64,000 nucleotides of DNA from G963665495 sp963677785. Its GTDB lineage: Bacteria > Desulfobacterota > Desulfovibrionia > Desulfovibrionales > Desulfovibrionaceae. Made by a program: the position numbers and the translations under genes. Below are positions 24,506 through 33,979 of this stretch, piece after piece. The stretch is taken from positions 248,001 to 312,000 of the forward strand of contig CAXXDH010000001.1 in the NCBI GenBank assembly GCA_963677785.2, given 5' to 3'. Each line of letters opens with the position of its first letter. The stretch's first letter is position 1. The notes under the pieces were generated by a model, which saw only the letters and a program-made list of their open reading frames with translations, was not told the DNA's origin and searched no databases.

Positions 24506-26815
24506 TCAGTTATCAAGCGCGAATTGGTGATGGACTTTGCCTTTGTTGTGCTTGACGTTTTTGGCCGCCTTCAGGAGTTTGATTTCCTTTTCCAGTTGTT
24601 CGAACGCGTATGCTCTGTTGACCCGCAGCTGCTGGTTGTCGGAAAGCCGGATCGCCTTGTCGTATTCGGCGATGGCGTTGTCGTATTCTTCCAGCAGCAG
24701 GTATGCGTCGCCCTTGATTTTCAAGGCTTCCGCACTGGCGGCATCCAGAGCGAGGGCGTGATTGCTGGCGTTGATGGCATCTTTGTAATTGCCGGAATTT
24801 ATGGCCAGCACGGCCATGCTCATAAAGGCTTCGATGTCGTATCCGGCAACGTCCTTTTGCGGCAGGGCGGAAACTACGGGTTCGGTTTCGGCTGGTTGCT
24901 GCTGCATCGAAGAGAGCGTTTTCAGAGAGGGTTCCGCGGTAACGGGTTCGGTGTCCGCAGGCAGCGTCTGGGCCAGTGTCAGGGCTATGTGTGTTTCCCG
25001 GCTCGGAGCAATGGTGATTTTCTGGACAGCCGTGGCATGGCCGTCCAATTGGGCGTCAATGGTGTAGGAGCCGGGGACGAGTTCAATGCCCTGGTGGAAA
25101 ACGGGCTTGATGTGCAGAATGCGCACCCGGGCTCCGCTGGGTTCGGTGGTTACGAACAGTTTTCCTTTTTCAGGGGCCTTGGCCAGATTCAGCCGGATTT
25201 TGTTGTCCTTTCCGGGAAGGACGCTGACCTTTTGGATTTCCGTACGGTAACCGTCCAGTTGCGCGTCGATGGTGTATTCACCCTGGACGAGTTCCATGCC
25301 TTGCGCGAACCTCGGCCGGATATCCAATACGCGGACCGTGGCGCCGGCAGGTTCGGTTTCAACAAAAAGCCGCCCGGTTTCCTCTGCCTGGGCCAACTGG
25401 AGAGAGATTCGCGTATCTTCATCCGGACGGATGCGTACCTTCCGGATTTCGGTCTGGTAGCCGTTGAGCTGGGCGTCGATGGTATATTCGCCTTCTTCCA
25501 GCTGCATCCCCTGTTCGAATTTGGGGCGGATATCCAGGATGCGGATCCGGGTTTCTGCCGGAACGGCATCGACGTAGAGGCGTCCCGTGGGGGGGGGCTC
25601 GGGCAGATTCAGAGTGATGTTTTTTTCCTCGCCGGGAGCGAGCAGCACTTTTTGCGTAATGGTTTTGAATCCGTCCAGCTGCGCGTCCAGGAGGTATTCC
25701 CCCTGTTTCAGTTCGATTCCCTGATGAAAGACGGGTTTGATATTCAGGATACGGACAGTGGCGGCCGCGGGTTCGGTTTGGACAAAGAGCTTGGCCTTGG
25801 GCAGTGCCTGTTTCAGCGCCAGATGAATGCGCGTGTCCTTGTTGGGGTTGATTTCCACCTTCGCCACGCTCCGTTCAAAGCCTTGCGAAGCGGCGTCGAT
25901 GGTGTAGCGTCCGGGAGCAAGTTGAATGCCGTGGTGGTAAACCGGTTTGATCTGCAGGATTCGCACCTTGGCGTCCGCTGGCTCAGTGCTGACGTAGAGG
26001 GCGCCCGGTTCCTGCTCTGCGGGGGCGGATTCGGCGACGTCATCCGCAACTTCATCTGCGACGACATCATTGACGCCATCAGTTACGACATCCGCAGTCT
26101 CATCGCTGAGAACAGCCGGTTCTGCCGTATCCTGTGCGTTTGCAACACTAACCGGAGCCAGCAGATTTTTGATCAGCTGGGTTTGCGTGGCTGCTTCGAC
26201 TTGAGGGGCCGTTGCTGCGCTGGTCTCTGCGCCTGCGGAAACGTCAGGGGTTAGCGAAACGTCCAGGGTGGCGGCCATGCCGGAAAGGAGGTCGATACGC
26301 CGCGTCTGAACCAGGTAGCCGGACTGACGGATGTCGACGATGTAGGTTCCCGGTTCAAGGGGCATGCCTTGTGAAAAAGGCGTGTTCTGGCCCCGGAGGA
26401 CGATTTCCGCATCCGCGGGAGTAACCTGGATATAAAGTTTGCCGTATTCAGACTGGACAGCGTTTTCGGCAGCAAGCGCCAGAGCAAGGGCGTCGCTTGA
26501 GTTCAGGCCGTTTTCCAGGGGCGCGCCCCAGACTACGTTAAGGTTCAAATCAGCTATTTCACCTTCGAACCCCGGGGAGGTGTTCCACATGCCGGCATCC
26601 TCGGATTGCACTGCTTCTGCAGGAGCGGAAGCAGTGTATACGGATTTCCAGGCAGATTCCCAGGCGATTTTCCAGGCGTCTTCCCATGCGTTCTTCCACG
26701 CGGCCTGCGTGTGGGATTGGAGCGAAGGAACCGGCACGCTGAATGCGGTTGCGGGGGCGATCAGAACAAACAAGCACGCCAGACAGAGAAGCGTATTTAT
26801 CTTATTGATATGCAT
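24506..26815 (-). CDS. Exported multi-PEGA-domain protein with C-terminal TPRs
   Basis: Encodes 769 residues from ATG 26815 (AAGGA site). A signal peptide of about 25 residues is followed by a Trp-rich repeat (residues about 38-60) in which AW recurs every four residues. One PEGA repeat lies near 125-190 and an Ala/Asp/Val-rich linker follows. Five tandem PEGA repeats of about 73 residues come next, each with an xLFVxTEPAxAxVRIL-like start and a G-x-Y-T-I-D-A-Q core. A TPR pair ends the protein. PEGA domains are beta-sandwich modules of surface or periplasmic proteins. The architecture suggests an envelope scaffold. Substrate or partner is unknown. Confidence 0.85.
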   Translation of the reverse strand: MHINKINTLLCLACLFVLIAPATAFSVPVPSLQSHTQAAWKNAWEDAWKIAWESAWKSVYTASAPAEAVQSEDAGMWNTSPGFEGEIADLNLNVVWGAPLENGLNSSDALALALAAENAVQSEYGKLYIQVTPADAEIVLRGQNTPFSQGMPLEPGTYIVDIRQSGYLVQTRRIDLLSGMAATLDVSLTPDVSAGAETSAATAPQVEAATQTQLIKNLLAPVSVANAQDTAEPAVLSDETADVVTDGVNDVVADEVADDVAESAPAEQEPGALYVSTEPADAKVRILQIKPVYHHGIQLAPGRYTIDAASQGFERSVAKVEINPNKDTRIHLALKQALPKAKLFVQTEPAAATVRILNIKPVFHQGIELKQGEYLLDAQLDGFKTITQKVLLAPGEEKNITLNLPEPPPTGRLYVDAVPAETRIRILDIRPKFEQGMQLEEGEYTIDAQLNGYQTEIRKVRIRPDEDTRISLQLAQAEETGRLFVETEPAGATVRVLDIRPRFAQGMELVQGEYTIDAQLDGYRTEIQKVSVLPGKDNKIRLNLAKAPEKGKLFVTTEPSGARVRILHIKPVFHQGIELVPGSYTIDAQLDGHATAVQKITIAPSRETHIALTLAQTLPADTEPVTAEPSLKTLSSMQQQPAETEPVVSALPQKDVAGYDIEAFMSMAVLAINSGNYKDAINASNHALALDAASAEALKIKGDAYLLLEEYDNAIAEYDKAIRLSDNQQLRVNRAYAFEQLEKEIKLLKAAKNVKHNKGKVHHQFALDN

Positions 26816-27023
26816 GGCAATATCCTTACCTGTCAAGAGACAGCAGGTCTCTGTTTAAGACGGATAAACGCCTTTATTGTAAAATTTTACTTTCGGATAC
26901 TACGATGTGGGAGCTTAGGTGTCAAGGAACCTATTGAAAAAATTGGACTCACAAGAAAAAGTATAGACTGGTGAAAGGAACGTCTGGCGGCAGGTAGAAA
27001 GAGTCGTATCTTGCCTGGCGACT

Positions 27024-27377
27024 CTATTTGGGGGGTGTTCTATGCAGAATTCCATCGTGAATGACAATAGTCTCATGAGGACGGACGAAAATATTATCAA
27101 GCTGCTTCATCAATTGAATTGTACAAGCTTTATCGTCGAACTTTTTTTCTTCTTTTGGTTTTATTTCATCTTCAACAGTAGGACTCAGATCATTCCAAAA
27201 AATACGATATGTGTAGGTTTTCGGGTCATTGTTACGAAGTTCTCCTGCATATGAAGGTTGCAAAGGGAATATAATACTCGTAATAAAAAACAACAATCCT
27301 GTTGTCATGAGGTAATTGCACGGTGTAGAATTATACATGCTGTTTTGTAAGTTGTTCTGAATAAATTTTTCAAGCAT
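27024..27377 (-). CDS. Small exported or membrane-anchored protein of unknown function
   Basis: Encodes 117 residues with a hydrophobic segment at about 24-44 (MTTGLLFFITSIIFPLQPSY) ending in a plausible AxA-like signal cleavage site (SYAGE). The mature part contains FWNDLSPTVEDEIKPKEEKK and ends HDGILHRTPPK. The gene is more AT-rich than its neighbours, which may indicate recent acquisition. No family was recognised and the start codon lacks a strong ribosome site, so later ATGs (codons 14 or 24) are possible. Confidence 0.5.
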   Translation of the reverse strand: MLEKFIQNNLQNSMYNSTPCNYLMTTGLLFFITSIIFPLQPSYAGELRNNDPKTYTYRIFWNDLSPTVEDEIKPKEEKKFDDKACTIQLMKQLDNIFVRPHETIVIHDGILHRTPPK

Positions 27378-27432
27378 TTTGATACTATTCTAAAGAAAGT
27401 AATTAAATAAGCACATCTGAAAAAATATAAAA

Positions 27433-28341
27433 TCAGTCCTTGAACGAAATGTAATTATTCTTTAGCCACTTGATCATGCCTTGCGTATTATGCTCCTGAT
27501 CAATTCGTAACAGACGATTTCTTTTTGTTGACGTAACCCGATAAAAGAAAATTCTGGCTTTACGCGAGAGCCGCAGACTATAAACATTCTCAACATCATT
27601 GAGGTCGATATATTTGTGTATGTTCAGTCCGGGCGTCAGTGTGGCTTCTTCCGAGCTGTCAAGCAGGATAATGTGGTTCAAGGCTTTTTTCATGAGGTTG
27701 TAGTCTGAAAAAAACAGTTTTTCCAGATCACCATAAAAGCTTTCCTGGGGCTCGGAATTTTTTAATACCATGGCGAGAATTTCTTTGACGCGTTCGAAGA
27801 CCTTGCTGGTTTTGGGAGTCTTTTGCAGTTCCTGTTCCGAACTGTAGTGTGCGGCAGCAAGCTCCTCTTCCATCAGATTCAGCAACTCCTTGTGTTCGTC
27901 CAGATCCTGCGAAAGAGCGGCAAGGCGTTCGCTGCTTTTCAGGGCGGTTCCCACATAAAATTTGACCATGCGGATCAGGTTGCTGGGGCTGATGGGCTTG
28001 GGGATGAAGTAGGTAAAATCGAAATTTTGAGCTTCTTCTATGCTTTCGCCTTCCATTCCGGTCAGCAGAATAACAGGCAGCATGGGATCCTTTTCCCGGA
28101 TGTAAGGCAGCACCTCCACTCCAGTCAGGCCGCAATTGGAAAAATGAACGTCCAGGAGAATGAAATCCAAAGGTTCCGGATCGTCTTCGAGATACTCAAG
28201 AAAAGCAAGCGGTTCTTCAAAACTGATGACACTGTCTGCAATGCCCGCATCAAAAAGAATATCTTTGACGACATGATGAATACGCGGTTCATCGTCTATC
28301 AAAGCGATGTGCAGGGGCTGTATAATTTCAGAAGCGTTCAT
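27433..28341 (-). CDS. Response regulator with RelE/ParE-like C-terminal domain
   Basis: Encodes 302 residues. The receiver domain (about 8-130) contains LIDDEPRI (acidic pocket), DFILLDVHF (phospho-Asp near 64), LLTGMEG and PKPIS (Lys near the end of the domain). A helical linker (about 135-180) leads to a C-terminal domain of about 120 residues whose pattern resembles RelE/ParE/HigB folds: GLNIHKYIDL, then VYSLRLSRKARIFFYRV, then LLRIDQEHNTQGMIKW. It is not a DNA-binding output I recognise. The gene overlaps the histidine kinase gene by 14 bp and is its likely partner. Confidence 0.75.
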   Translation of the reverse strand: MNASEIIQPLHIALIDDEPRIHHVVKDILFDAGIADSVISFEEPLAFLEYLEDDPEPLDFILLDVHFSNCGLTGVEVLPYIREKDPMLPVILLTGMEGESIEEAQNFDFTYFIPKPISPSNLIRMVKFYVGTALKSSERLAALSQDLDEHKELLNLMEEELAAAHYSSEQELQKTPKTSKVFERVKEILAMVLKNSEPQESFYGDLEKLFFSDYNLMKKALNHIILLDSSEEATLTPGLNIHKYIDLNDVENVYSLRLSRKARIFFYRVTSTKRNRLLRIDQEHNTQGMIKWLKNNYISFKD

Positions 28342-29554
28342 CGTGTGTGCTGCAGGTCTTTAGGCTATTTTTGTCTGTATCTAAAGGAAAAAGAACTACA
28401 ATTGCTAGGCCAGGATCGCCAAGAGCATCAGTTGATTGAACGGAAACATCCATTCCCATTCTATCGCAAAAGAATTTTACGAACATGCTTCCTTGACCGT
28501 AACGTTCGCCCTTGGCTTTGTTAGATGCTACGGGTTCCTTGTACAATTTTTCAAGAACGGGTGCGGGTGCGCCTCCTGCGTTGTCCAGGACAGTCATTGT
28601 TGCCCAGGCCGTATCCAATTCAAAGCAAAGGCGGATACGAGGTGTGAACTGTGTGAGCTTCTGGCGGGACTTCAGCAAGCTGATTCGTTTCAGATCCAGG
28701 GCTGTCCGGCTGTTGCGCAAAATATTTCTGAGAATATCCATAACTTTGTTTATGTCAACATGGCAATGGGCATCGCTGGCAAGCCAGGATTCACCTGCGA
28801 TTTCTACGCCGCCTCCCTTGTTCAGCCGGATGTTTTCCTTGGAAAGCGACTCCAGAAGAAACGAATAGAGTTCGTCCAGGCCCGTGGGCCGGACATCGAA
28901 CGTCAAACGGTTTTCCAGGTCCCGTAGATGAGCGATGATGTTTTTTTGGAAGGGGAGCAGGATACGGTCATAGATTTCCTTTTCCTTCACATCAGGCAGT
29001 TCGTTGATGATGTCGTGAATGTTGGATCGCCAGGCACCCTCCATAAGTTGCAGTTCGTCTTTGACGAGGTTGGCCTGCGCCAGCAGATCCTGTTTCAATT
29101 TGCGGCTGGCGACCACGAATTCCAGATCCTCGCGTCGCTGGCGTTCGTTGACAATGGCTTGCTGCTGCAGGGCCGTGCGTTTGTCCGAAGGGGATTGCTT
29201 GCGCAAAATGATAAAAATAATGGCAATGCTCAGCAGATAGATGACGATGAACGTACGGGCCAGAAACACCTCGCCGGAAATGACTAACGTACGGTCCCAG
29301 AGCATTCGGGAGAAAATAAATACGATGAAGATGTTGAAAAAGGCCACGTAAATCATGCTGCGCCTGCCTCCGAAGAACCAGGCGAAATAAATGCCGGAAA
29401 GAGCCAGAAAGACGTTGTAAATATAGAGCCGTATCGGGTTCTGGATGAGAAATTCCATCCCCAGGTAGATACAAATGTATCCCAGCGCCAGGTACAAAGG
29501 ATTCATGCTGCTGGCGCGCGAGATGAATGCGTTCAAGCGGTTTGCGAACTGCAT
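28328..29554 (-). CDS. Membrane-bound sensor histidine kinase
   Basis: Encodes 408 residues. Four to five transmembrane helices lie between about 17 and 120 with no large periplasmic loop, so sensing is probably within the membrane. A coiled-coil (about 125-170) leads to a helical dimerization segment with a candidate phospho-His in NIHDIINELPDV. The ATPase domain has N-box ILRNILRNSRTA, DNAGGAP (G1) and YGQGSMFVKFF (G2). The gene overlaps the response regulator downstream and follows a lipoprotein gene by 10 bp, so the three form one operon. The signal is unknown. Confidence 0.85.
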   Translation of the reverse strand: MQFANRLNAFISRASSMNPLYLALGYICIYLGMEFLIQNPIRLYIYNVFLALSGIYFAWFFGGRRSMIYVAFFNIFIVFIFSRMLWDRTLVISGEVFLARTFIVIYLLSIAIIFIILRKQSPSDKRTALQQQAIVNERQRREDLEFVVASRKLKQDLLAQANLVKDELQLMEGAWRSNIHDIINELPDVKEKEIYDRILLPFQKNIIAHLRDLENRLTFDVRPTGLDELYSFLLESLSKENIRLNKGGGVEIAGESWLASDAHCHVDINKVMDILRNILRNSRTALDLKRISLLKSRQKLTQFTPRIRLCFELDTAWATMTVLDNAGGAPAPVLEKLYKEPVASNKAKGERYGQGSMFVKFFCDRMGMDVSVQSTDALGDPGLAIVVLFPLDTDKNSLKTCSTHDERF

Positions 29555-29564
29555 GGGACCAGAA

Positions 29565-30167
29565 TCAGAGCTTGCTGCGCGGCCCGGACGCAGCGAATTG
29601 CGCGAGCTTGTTCAGGGGGAGCGTTGCGGCAAGCTTGGTCAGATCTTTCAGTGGGACGCCTTCGTAGCCCACGAGCACCACTTTGACTGTGGGCGTCACA
29701 TCCACCGCCATTATCGGCAGTGGGGACGTTGCTGCGAACCAGGTCCAGCCGTTGCGTTCGAACACCTCCACAGCGTCGCCCTTGCCCACGCTGACGATTT
29801 CTTCCGCACTCCTCGGAAAAGCGTAGCGGCTCATACGTACGTTGTCGACATAAGACAGGTACAGCAGATGCCGGGGACCGTTTTTGTAGGTAGCCAGCAG
29901 GTTCCCGTCATCCGGGTGAAATTCGTGGGACAGCGTGTCGAATTTGAAATGCGGAAAAGAAACCATGGAAAACCATTGCCGGACTTCGCCCTCGCCGATG
30001 GTCGGAATAATGGGCTGCCCCCGGGGCACGCGCGGGTCGGGCTGCACTGCGACTTTTTTATAGCGGGGAGGAAGCTTCGGCGGTGTGGAACAGGCGCAAA
30101 GCATTACAGGCAGAATAAGGCATACGACGCAAAGCATACGCCGAAAGCAGGGCGTCAGGAAATTCAT
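29565..30167 (-). CDS. Lipoprotein of unknown function in the kinase operon
   Basis: Encodes 200 residues with a lipoprotein signal ending LPVMLCACS (lipobox Cys near 26). The mature sequence has Pro-rich residues after the Cys and then a globular part containing GEGEVRQWFSMVSFPHFKF and a C-terminal amphipathic stretch. Absence of Asp at position +2 fits sorting to the outer membrane. It sits 10 bp before the kinase gene, so it could supply an envelope signal or respond to it; that is inference. It is also about 100 bp downstream of lptD. Confidence 0.75.
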   Translation of the reverse strand: MNFLTPCFRRMLCVVCLILPVMLCACSTPPKLPPRYKKVAVQPDPRVPRGQPIIPTIGEGEVRQWFSMVSFPHFKFDTLSHEFHPDDGNLLATYKNGPRHLLYLSYVDNVRMSRYAFPRSAEEIVSVGKGDAVEVFERNGWTWFAATSPLPIMAVDVTPTVKVVLVGYEGVPLKDLTKLAATLPLNKLAQFAASGPRSKL

Positions 30168-30267
30168 GTGAAGTATTCCTCATGTTGTTGGCCGTGTCGG
30201 ACGAACCCCGCCCTCGGGAGTAGTCTGAAATGAGGAGCGCGGACGGCATCGGGGCGCACACAGGGCC

Positions 30268-32652
30268 CTAGAAAAAGCTGATTCCCATCAGGCTGACCCA
30301 GGCTTCCACACGGTTTTCAATGGGCGTGGTGGTGCCGGCGATTTTGATGTCGAAACACTGGTGGGTGTAGCCGACGGAGATGCTGGTTTCGAGATTTTCT
30401 TCTTCAACGAGATCGGTTTTGTAGTCCGCGCCGATGTTGAAGCCCGCTGGCAGAGACAAGTCCATTCCGGCCTTGAGAATGCTGATGTCCGGCCGGTTGC
30501 GGCGGTTGAATTCGTCGATTTCCTCCTGAAAATCGAAACCAAAATAGGTGGTGACGTACTCGGGCGCTCCGAGCTCCAGCGTATGGTCATGTTCGGTTAT
30601 CGAAGAGGTGTAGGGGGAAAACCAGGTTTTGTTGTTCAGGCTGATGTACTTGTCCACGCGGAAACGGAGGTCCGCGAGAATATCGGAAAAGGGGCGGCGT
30701 TCATAACGGTCCAGATCGGACTGGCGGTCCGCTTCCAGAAAATCGTAGCTCTGTTCCACGCGCAAACGCAGGAAATCCAGGTAATCTACCCGCAGGCCCG
30801 GACGCGGATCCACGTCGGCGCCTTCGTCCAGCATCACCACCTCTTCGCGCTTGCGGGAGGCCACGTTGGTGAGCGAGTAGGTCAGATTGCTTTCATCATT
30901 CACACGGTCTTCCACGTCGTATTTGGGCAGGTGTTCCTGGTCCACATCCGGTACGAAGTTGTATTCCACGCGCGGGATGAGGTTGTGTTTGATTTTTGTC
31001 CAGCGTCCGTCGCCCACGTTGCTTTCGTTCAGGACCAGCGCGGAGGAGTTCAGGTCAAAGACGCGCCAGACCTGGGTTTCGCCCAGGACATTGACGTCGA
31101 ACAGCTCGCGGGTGGGTGCGTCGTTGCTGGTCAGGCCGCTGGTGTTGCCCTGGCGTTGGTCGATGCTCCAGATGGTCTGGCGGTAGCCGACTCGCGGAAT
31201 GAGCGAGCCGTAATCCGAAACCAGCGGAAGGCTCAAACTGGGGTGAAAATCAAACCGGCCGCCGGTGACGCCGTAGCGGCGCCAGAAATTGACCGCCTGC
31301 AGGTCCGCCTGGATCTCAACGGGCAGGTTTTCCAGCCCGGGGATGGTGTTTTTATACAAATAGGCGTCCAGCTCGGGCAGCCGCTGCACGGTGGGATCTT
31401 TGGACAAGGACTCGTTGCCGTGCCCGTAGTCTACCGCCTGGGTGTACTGCCCCTGTACCGCCACCAGGCCGCGCTCCCAGTCTTTGGAAATCTGCAGGGT
31501 GCTGATGCGGTCCTGATCGCTGGCCGCGATATCGCGGTGAAATTCGTCAAGAAAAACGTCGCGGCTCTTGTCGTATCCGGATTTTCCGGATTGAAACACG
31601 CGCAGGTAGTTTTGATCCGAAACATAATCCAGGTCCAGCTTGACCTGCAGCTCCGAGCCCGGAATCTCCGCGTTGAACATGCTCCGCAGCCAGTAGCGGT
31701 CGTGGTTGGTACGCACCAGGCCGTCCTGGTCCAGGGGGGAATGTTCCTTGGACTCATCGCCCATGACAATGGCGTCGTACAGGTAGTCAAAGCGCCAGTA
31801 GCCTTTGCCTTTGATGAAGTCCCAGTTGTTGCGGTATTCGATTCCCTGCATCAACCCGCGCTCGGTCAGCAGGTTTTCGTACAGCGTGATGTCGTTCTGG
31901 TCGTCCAGGGCAAAGTAGATCGGCAGGTTGATTTCGGCGCCCAGCCGGGAGCTGTACCCGATGCCGGGCACGAGCAGGCCGCTCTGGCGCTTGGCCGTGG
32001 TCATGGAAAAGTACGGCGTCCAGAGCACGGGCGTGTTCTTGATGCGGAAGCGGGCGTTCTTGAGCCGGGCCTTGCCGTTGACCGTCACCTTGCCCTCGTC
32101 CGCGTCAAAGGACCAGGCCGGGTTGTCGCCGTCGCAGGCCGTCACTTTGGCTTCCTGGAACGTATAGACCTCGCCCCATTCCTTTTCGACATGCTTGCCC
32201 GAAAGGTACAGGTGCGGTTCCGCCAGAAAAATTTTACCGTTCTTCAGCCAGCCGATCTTTTTTTTCAGGTCGAACTCGGCTTCCGCGGCTTCAAGTTCGT
32301 CGCCTCCCAGCATGGCTTTGACATTGCCCTTGAGGTGCACCCAATGTGTTTCGCGGTGGTAGCGGGCAAAATCAGCCCGCAGCATGTTCTCGCCCTGGGT
32401 GAGGATCACGTCGCCGCTGGCTTCGAGGATTTTACCGTTTTCCAGACTGACGGCCCGGTCCGATTCGATATTCCAGGTGGCTCCGGCTTCGAGTTCGGGC
32501 AGAAAATCTTCCGTGGAGGCGCCAAAAGCCTGAGGGGCAAGCAGGGACAACTGCAGGAGCACGACAAGGACTGCAGCCTGCTTCAAGCTGTACCGCAGGA
32601 ATGCGGCCTTGGAAAAAAACAACGAATGCAGGGAAGTATATACATTTTTCAT
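30268..32652 (-). CDS. lptD: LPS-assembly protein LptD (OstA)
   Basis: Encodes 794 residues: signal peptide, periplasmic OstA/LptA-like beta-jellyroll (about 55-175, GKILEASGDVILTQGENM), then the large LptD beta-barrel domain with VLWTPYFSMTTAKRQSGLLV and repeated aromatic beta strands to the terminal SLMGISFF. The C-terminal Phe is typical of barrels inserted by BamA. LptD places lipopolysaccharide in the outer leaflet together with LptE. The length is typical of delta-proteobacterial homologues. Divergent from alr across about 145 bp. Confidence 0.92.
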   Translation of the reverse strand: MKNVYTSLHSLFFSKAAFLRYSLKQAAVLVVLLQLSLLAPQAFGASTEDFLPELEAGATWNIESDRAVSLENGKILEASGDVILTQGENMLRADFARYHRETHWVHLKGNVKAMLGGDELEAAEAEFDLKKKIGWLKNGKIFLAEPHLYLSGKHVEKEWGEVYTFQEAKVTACDGDNPAWSFDADEGKVTVNGKARLKNARFRIKNTPVLWTPYFSMTTAKRQSGLLVPGIGYSSRLGAEINLPIYFALDDQNDITLYENLLTERGLMQGIEYRNNWDFIKGKGYWRFDYLYDAIVMGDESKEHSPLDQDGLVRTNHDRYWLRSMFNAEIPGSELQVKLDLDYVSDQNYLRVFQSGKSGYDKSRDVFLDEFHRDIAASDQDRISTLQISKDWERGLVAVQGQYTQAVDYGHGNESLSKDPTVQRLPELDAYLYKNTIPGLENLPVEIQADLQAVNFWRRYGVTGGRFDFHPSLSLPLVSDYGSLIPRVGYRQTIWSIDQRQGNTSGLTSNDAPTRELFDVNVLGETQVWRVFDLNSSALVLNESNVGDGRWTKIKHNLIPRVEYNFVPDVDQEHLPKYDVEDRVNDESNLTYSLTNVASRKREEVVMLDEGADVDPRPGLRVDYLDFLRLRVEQSYDFLEADRQSDLDRYERRPFSDILADLRFRVDKYISLNNKTWFSPYTSSITEHDHTLELGAPEYVTTYFGFDFQEEIDEFNRRNRPDISILKAGMDLSLPAGFNIGADYKTDLVEEENLETSISVGYTHQCFDIKIAGTTTPIENRVEAWVSLMGISFF

Positions 32653-32797
32653 AATTGCCGTACACCTGGGTTGGCGTTGTCAGAAGGCTTGAAAGAGCGT
32701 ATGCAACGCGTCAATAAGCTACCTAACAAAACTACGTCTGTAAAACAAGCCCATAAACTTTCTAGACTTAATTTAAATTACTCAAAAAGTACTTGTC

Positions 32798-33979
32798 ATG
32801 TCAATAGATTACAACAAAATTCAGGTAACAGTGAATTGTGACGCCTTAAAGCGGAATTACGAATTGCTTAACCAGCGCGGCGGACATGGTGTTGCGGTGA
32901 TCAAAAGCGATGCTTACGGCCACGGGCTGCGCCGGGCCTATGAGGCCTTTTCCGCGGCCGGAGCCGTTGCCTTTGCCGTGGGCACCATCGGAGAAGCCCT
33001 GAAGTTGCGCGGCTACGGCTGCAGCGGCCGGATAATCGCTTTGCTGGGCGTATGCGAGGCTGCCGAATGTCCGGAGACCGTGGCTCGGGAGATTACGCCG
33101 CTGATCTACCGCTTTGAGCAGCTGTACTGGCTGGAGCAGGCGCTGCGCAGCGCCGGGACCGGGAAAAAGGCTCCGGTGGCCCTCAAGTTCGACACCGGCA
33201 TGGCCCGGCTGGGGTTCGTGCCCGAAGACATTCCCGCTTTGGCCGCTTTTTTCGCCGACCATCCAAACCTGGACCCGGTGCTGGTCTGCTCGCATCTGGC
33301 CACTGCGGACGATCCCGCGCAGGAGGCTTTTGTTCTGGAGCAGGTTGATTTGTTCGGGAGCATTATCACAGGACTGCGGCAGCATCCGTGCTTTGCCGCC
33401 ATTCAGGGGTCCCTGGCCAATACGGCCGGGTTGCTGGCCTTTCGGGAAAGCCGCTACGACTGGCAGCGGCCGGGCATCGGTCTGTACGGCTCCAATCCCT
33501 TTTTCAAGACCGACTGGGCCCACCTGGGCGCCGGGCTCGAACCCGCCATGGAGGCCTCCGCGCCCATTCTGCAGGTTCACGGCCTGGCCAGGGGGCGCTC
33601 GGCCAGCTACGGCCGTACCTTCTATGCCCCCAAAGACATGCGCGTGGCCGTGGTCGCCACAGGATACGCGGATTGCTACAACCGCGCCTCTTCTTCGAAA
33701 CTGGAGCAGGGCGGCCCGGCGGAAATGCTGATCCACGGCAAGCGCGCCGCGGTGCTCGGGCGGGTCTGCATGCAGATGACCGTGGTGGACGTGAGCGATA
33801 TTCCGGAAGCCGGAGAAGGCGACAGGGCCTGGCTGCTCGGGGGGCGCGGACCGGATGCCATCCGCGCGGAAGAGCTGGCGGACTGGTGGGGAACGATTCC
33901 CTATGAAGTCTTTTGCGTGCTCGGATTGAATCCCAGGGCGTACCAGGGAACATCGTTGCAGAACGCCGCAGCCAGATAG
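32798..33979 (+). CDS. alr: Alanine racemase
   Basis: Encodes 393 residues of the fold-III PLP racemase family. The PLP Lys lies in VAVIKSDAYGHG (Lys36). LKFDTGMARLGF and the catalytic-Tyr region SASYGRTFY are present, as is VATGYADCYNR. ATG 32798 has no strong ribosome site; the next candidate starts fit the family less well. The enzyme interconverts L- and D-alanine for peptidoglycan. Its 3' end overlaps a convergent gene by 79 bp. Confidence 0.92.
   Translation: MSIDYNKIQVTVNCDALKRNYELLNQRGGHGVAVIKSDAYGHGLRRAYEAFSAAGAVAFAVGTIGEALKLRGYGCSGRIIALLGVCEAAECPETVAREITPLIYRFEQLYWLEQALRSAGTGKKAPVALKFDTGMARLGFVPEDIPALAAFFADHPNLDPVLVCSHLATADDPAQEAFVLEQVDLFGSIITGLRQHPCFAAIQGSLANTAGLLAFRESRYDWQRPGIGLYGSNPFFKTDWAHLGAGLEPAMEASAPILQVHGLARGRSASYGRTFYAPKDMRVAVVATGYADCYNRASSSKLEQGGPAEMLIHGKRAAVLGRVCMQMTVVDVSDIPEAGEGDRAWLLGGRGPDAIRAEELADWWGTIPYEVFCVLGLNPRAYQGTSLQNAAAR

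Noticed and set aside
30361..32841. 826-codon plus-strand frame opposite lptD
   Set aside because: It is a shadow of lptD. The minus frame has a signal peptide, OstA domain and barrel end.
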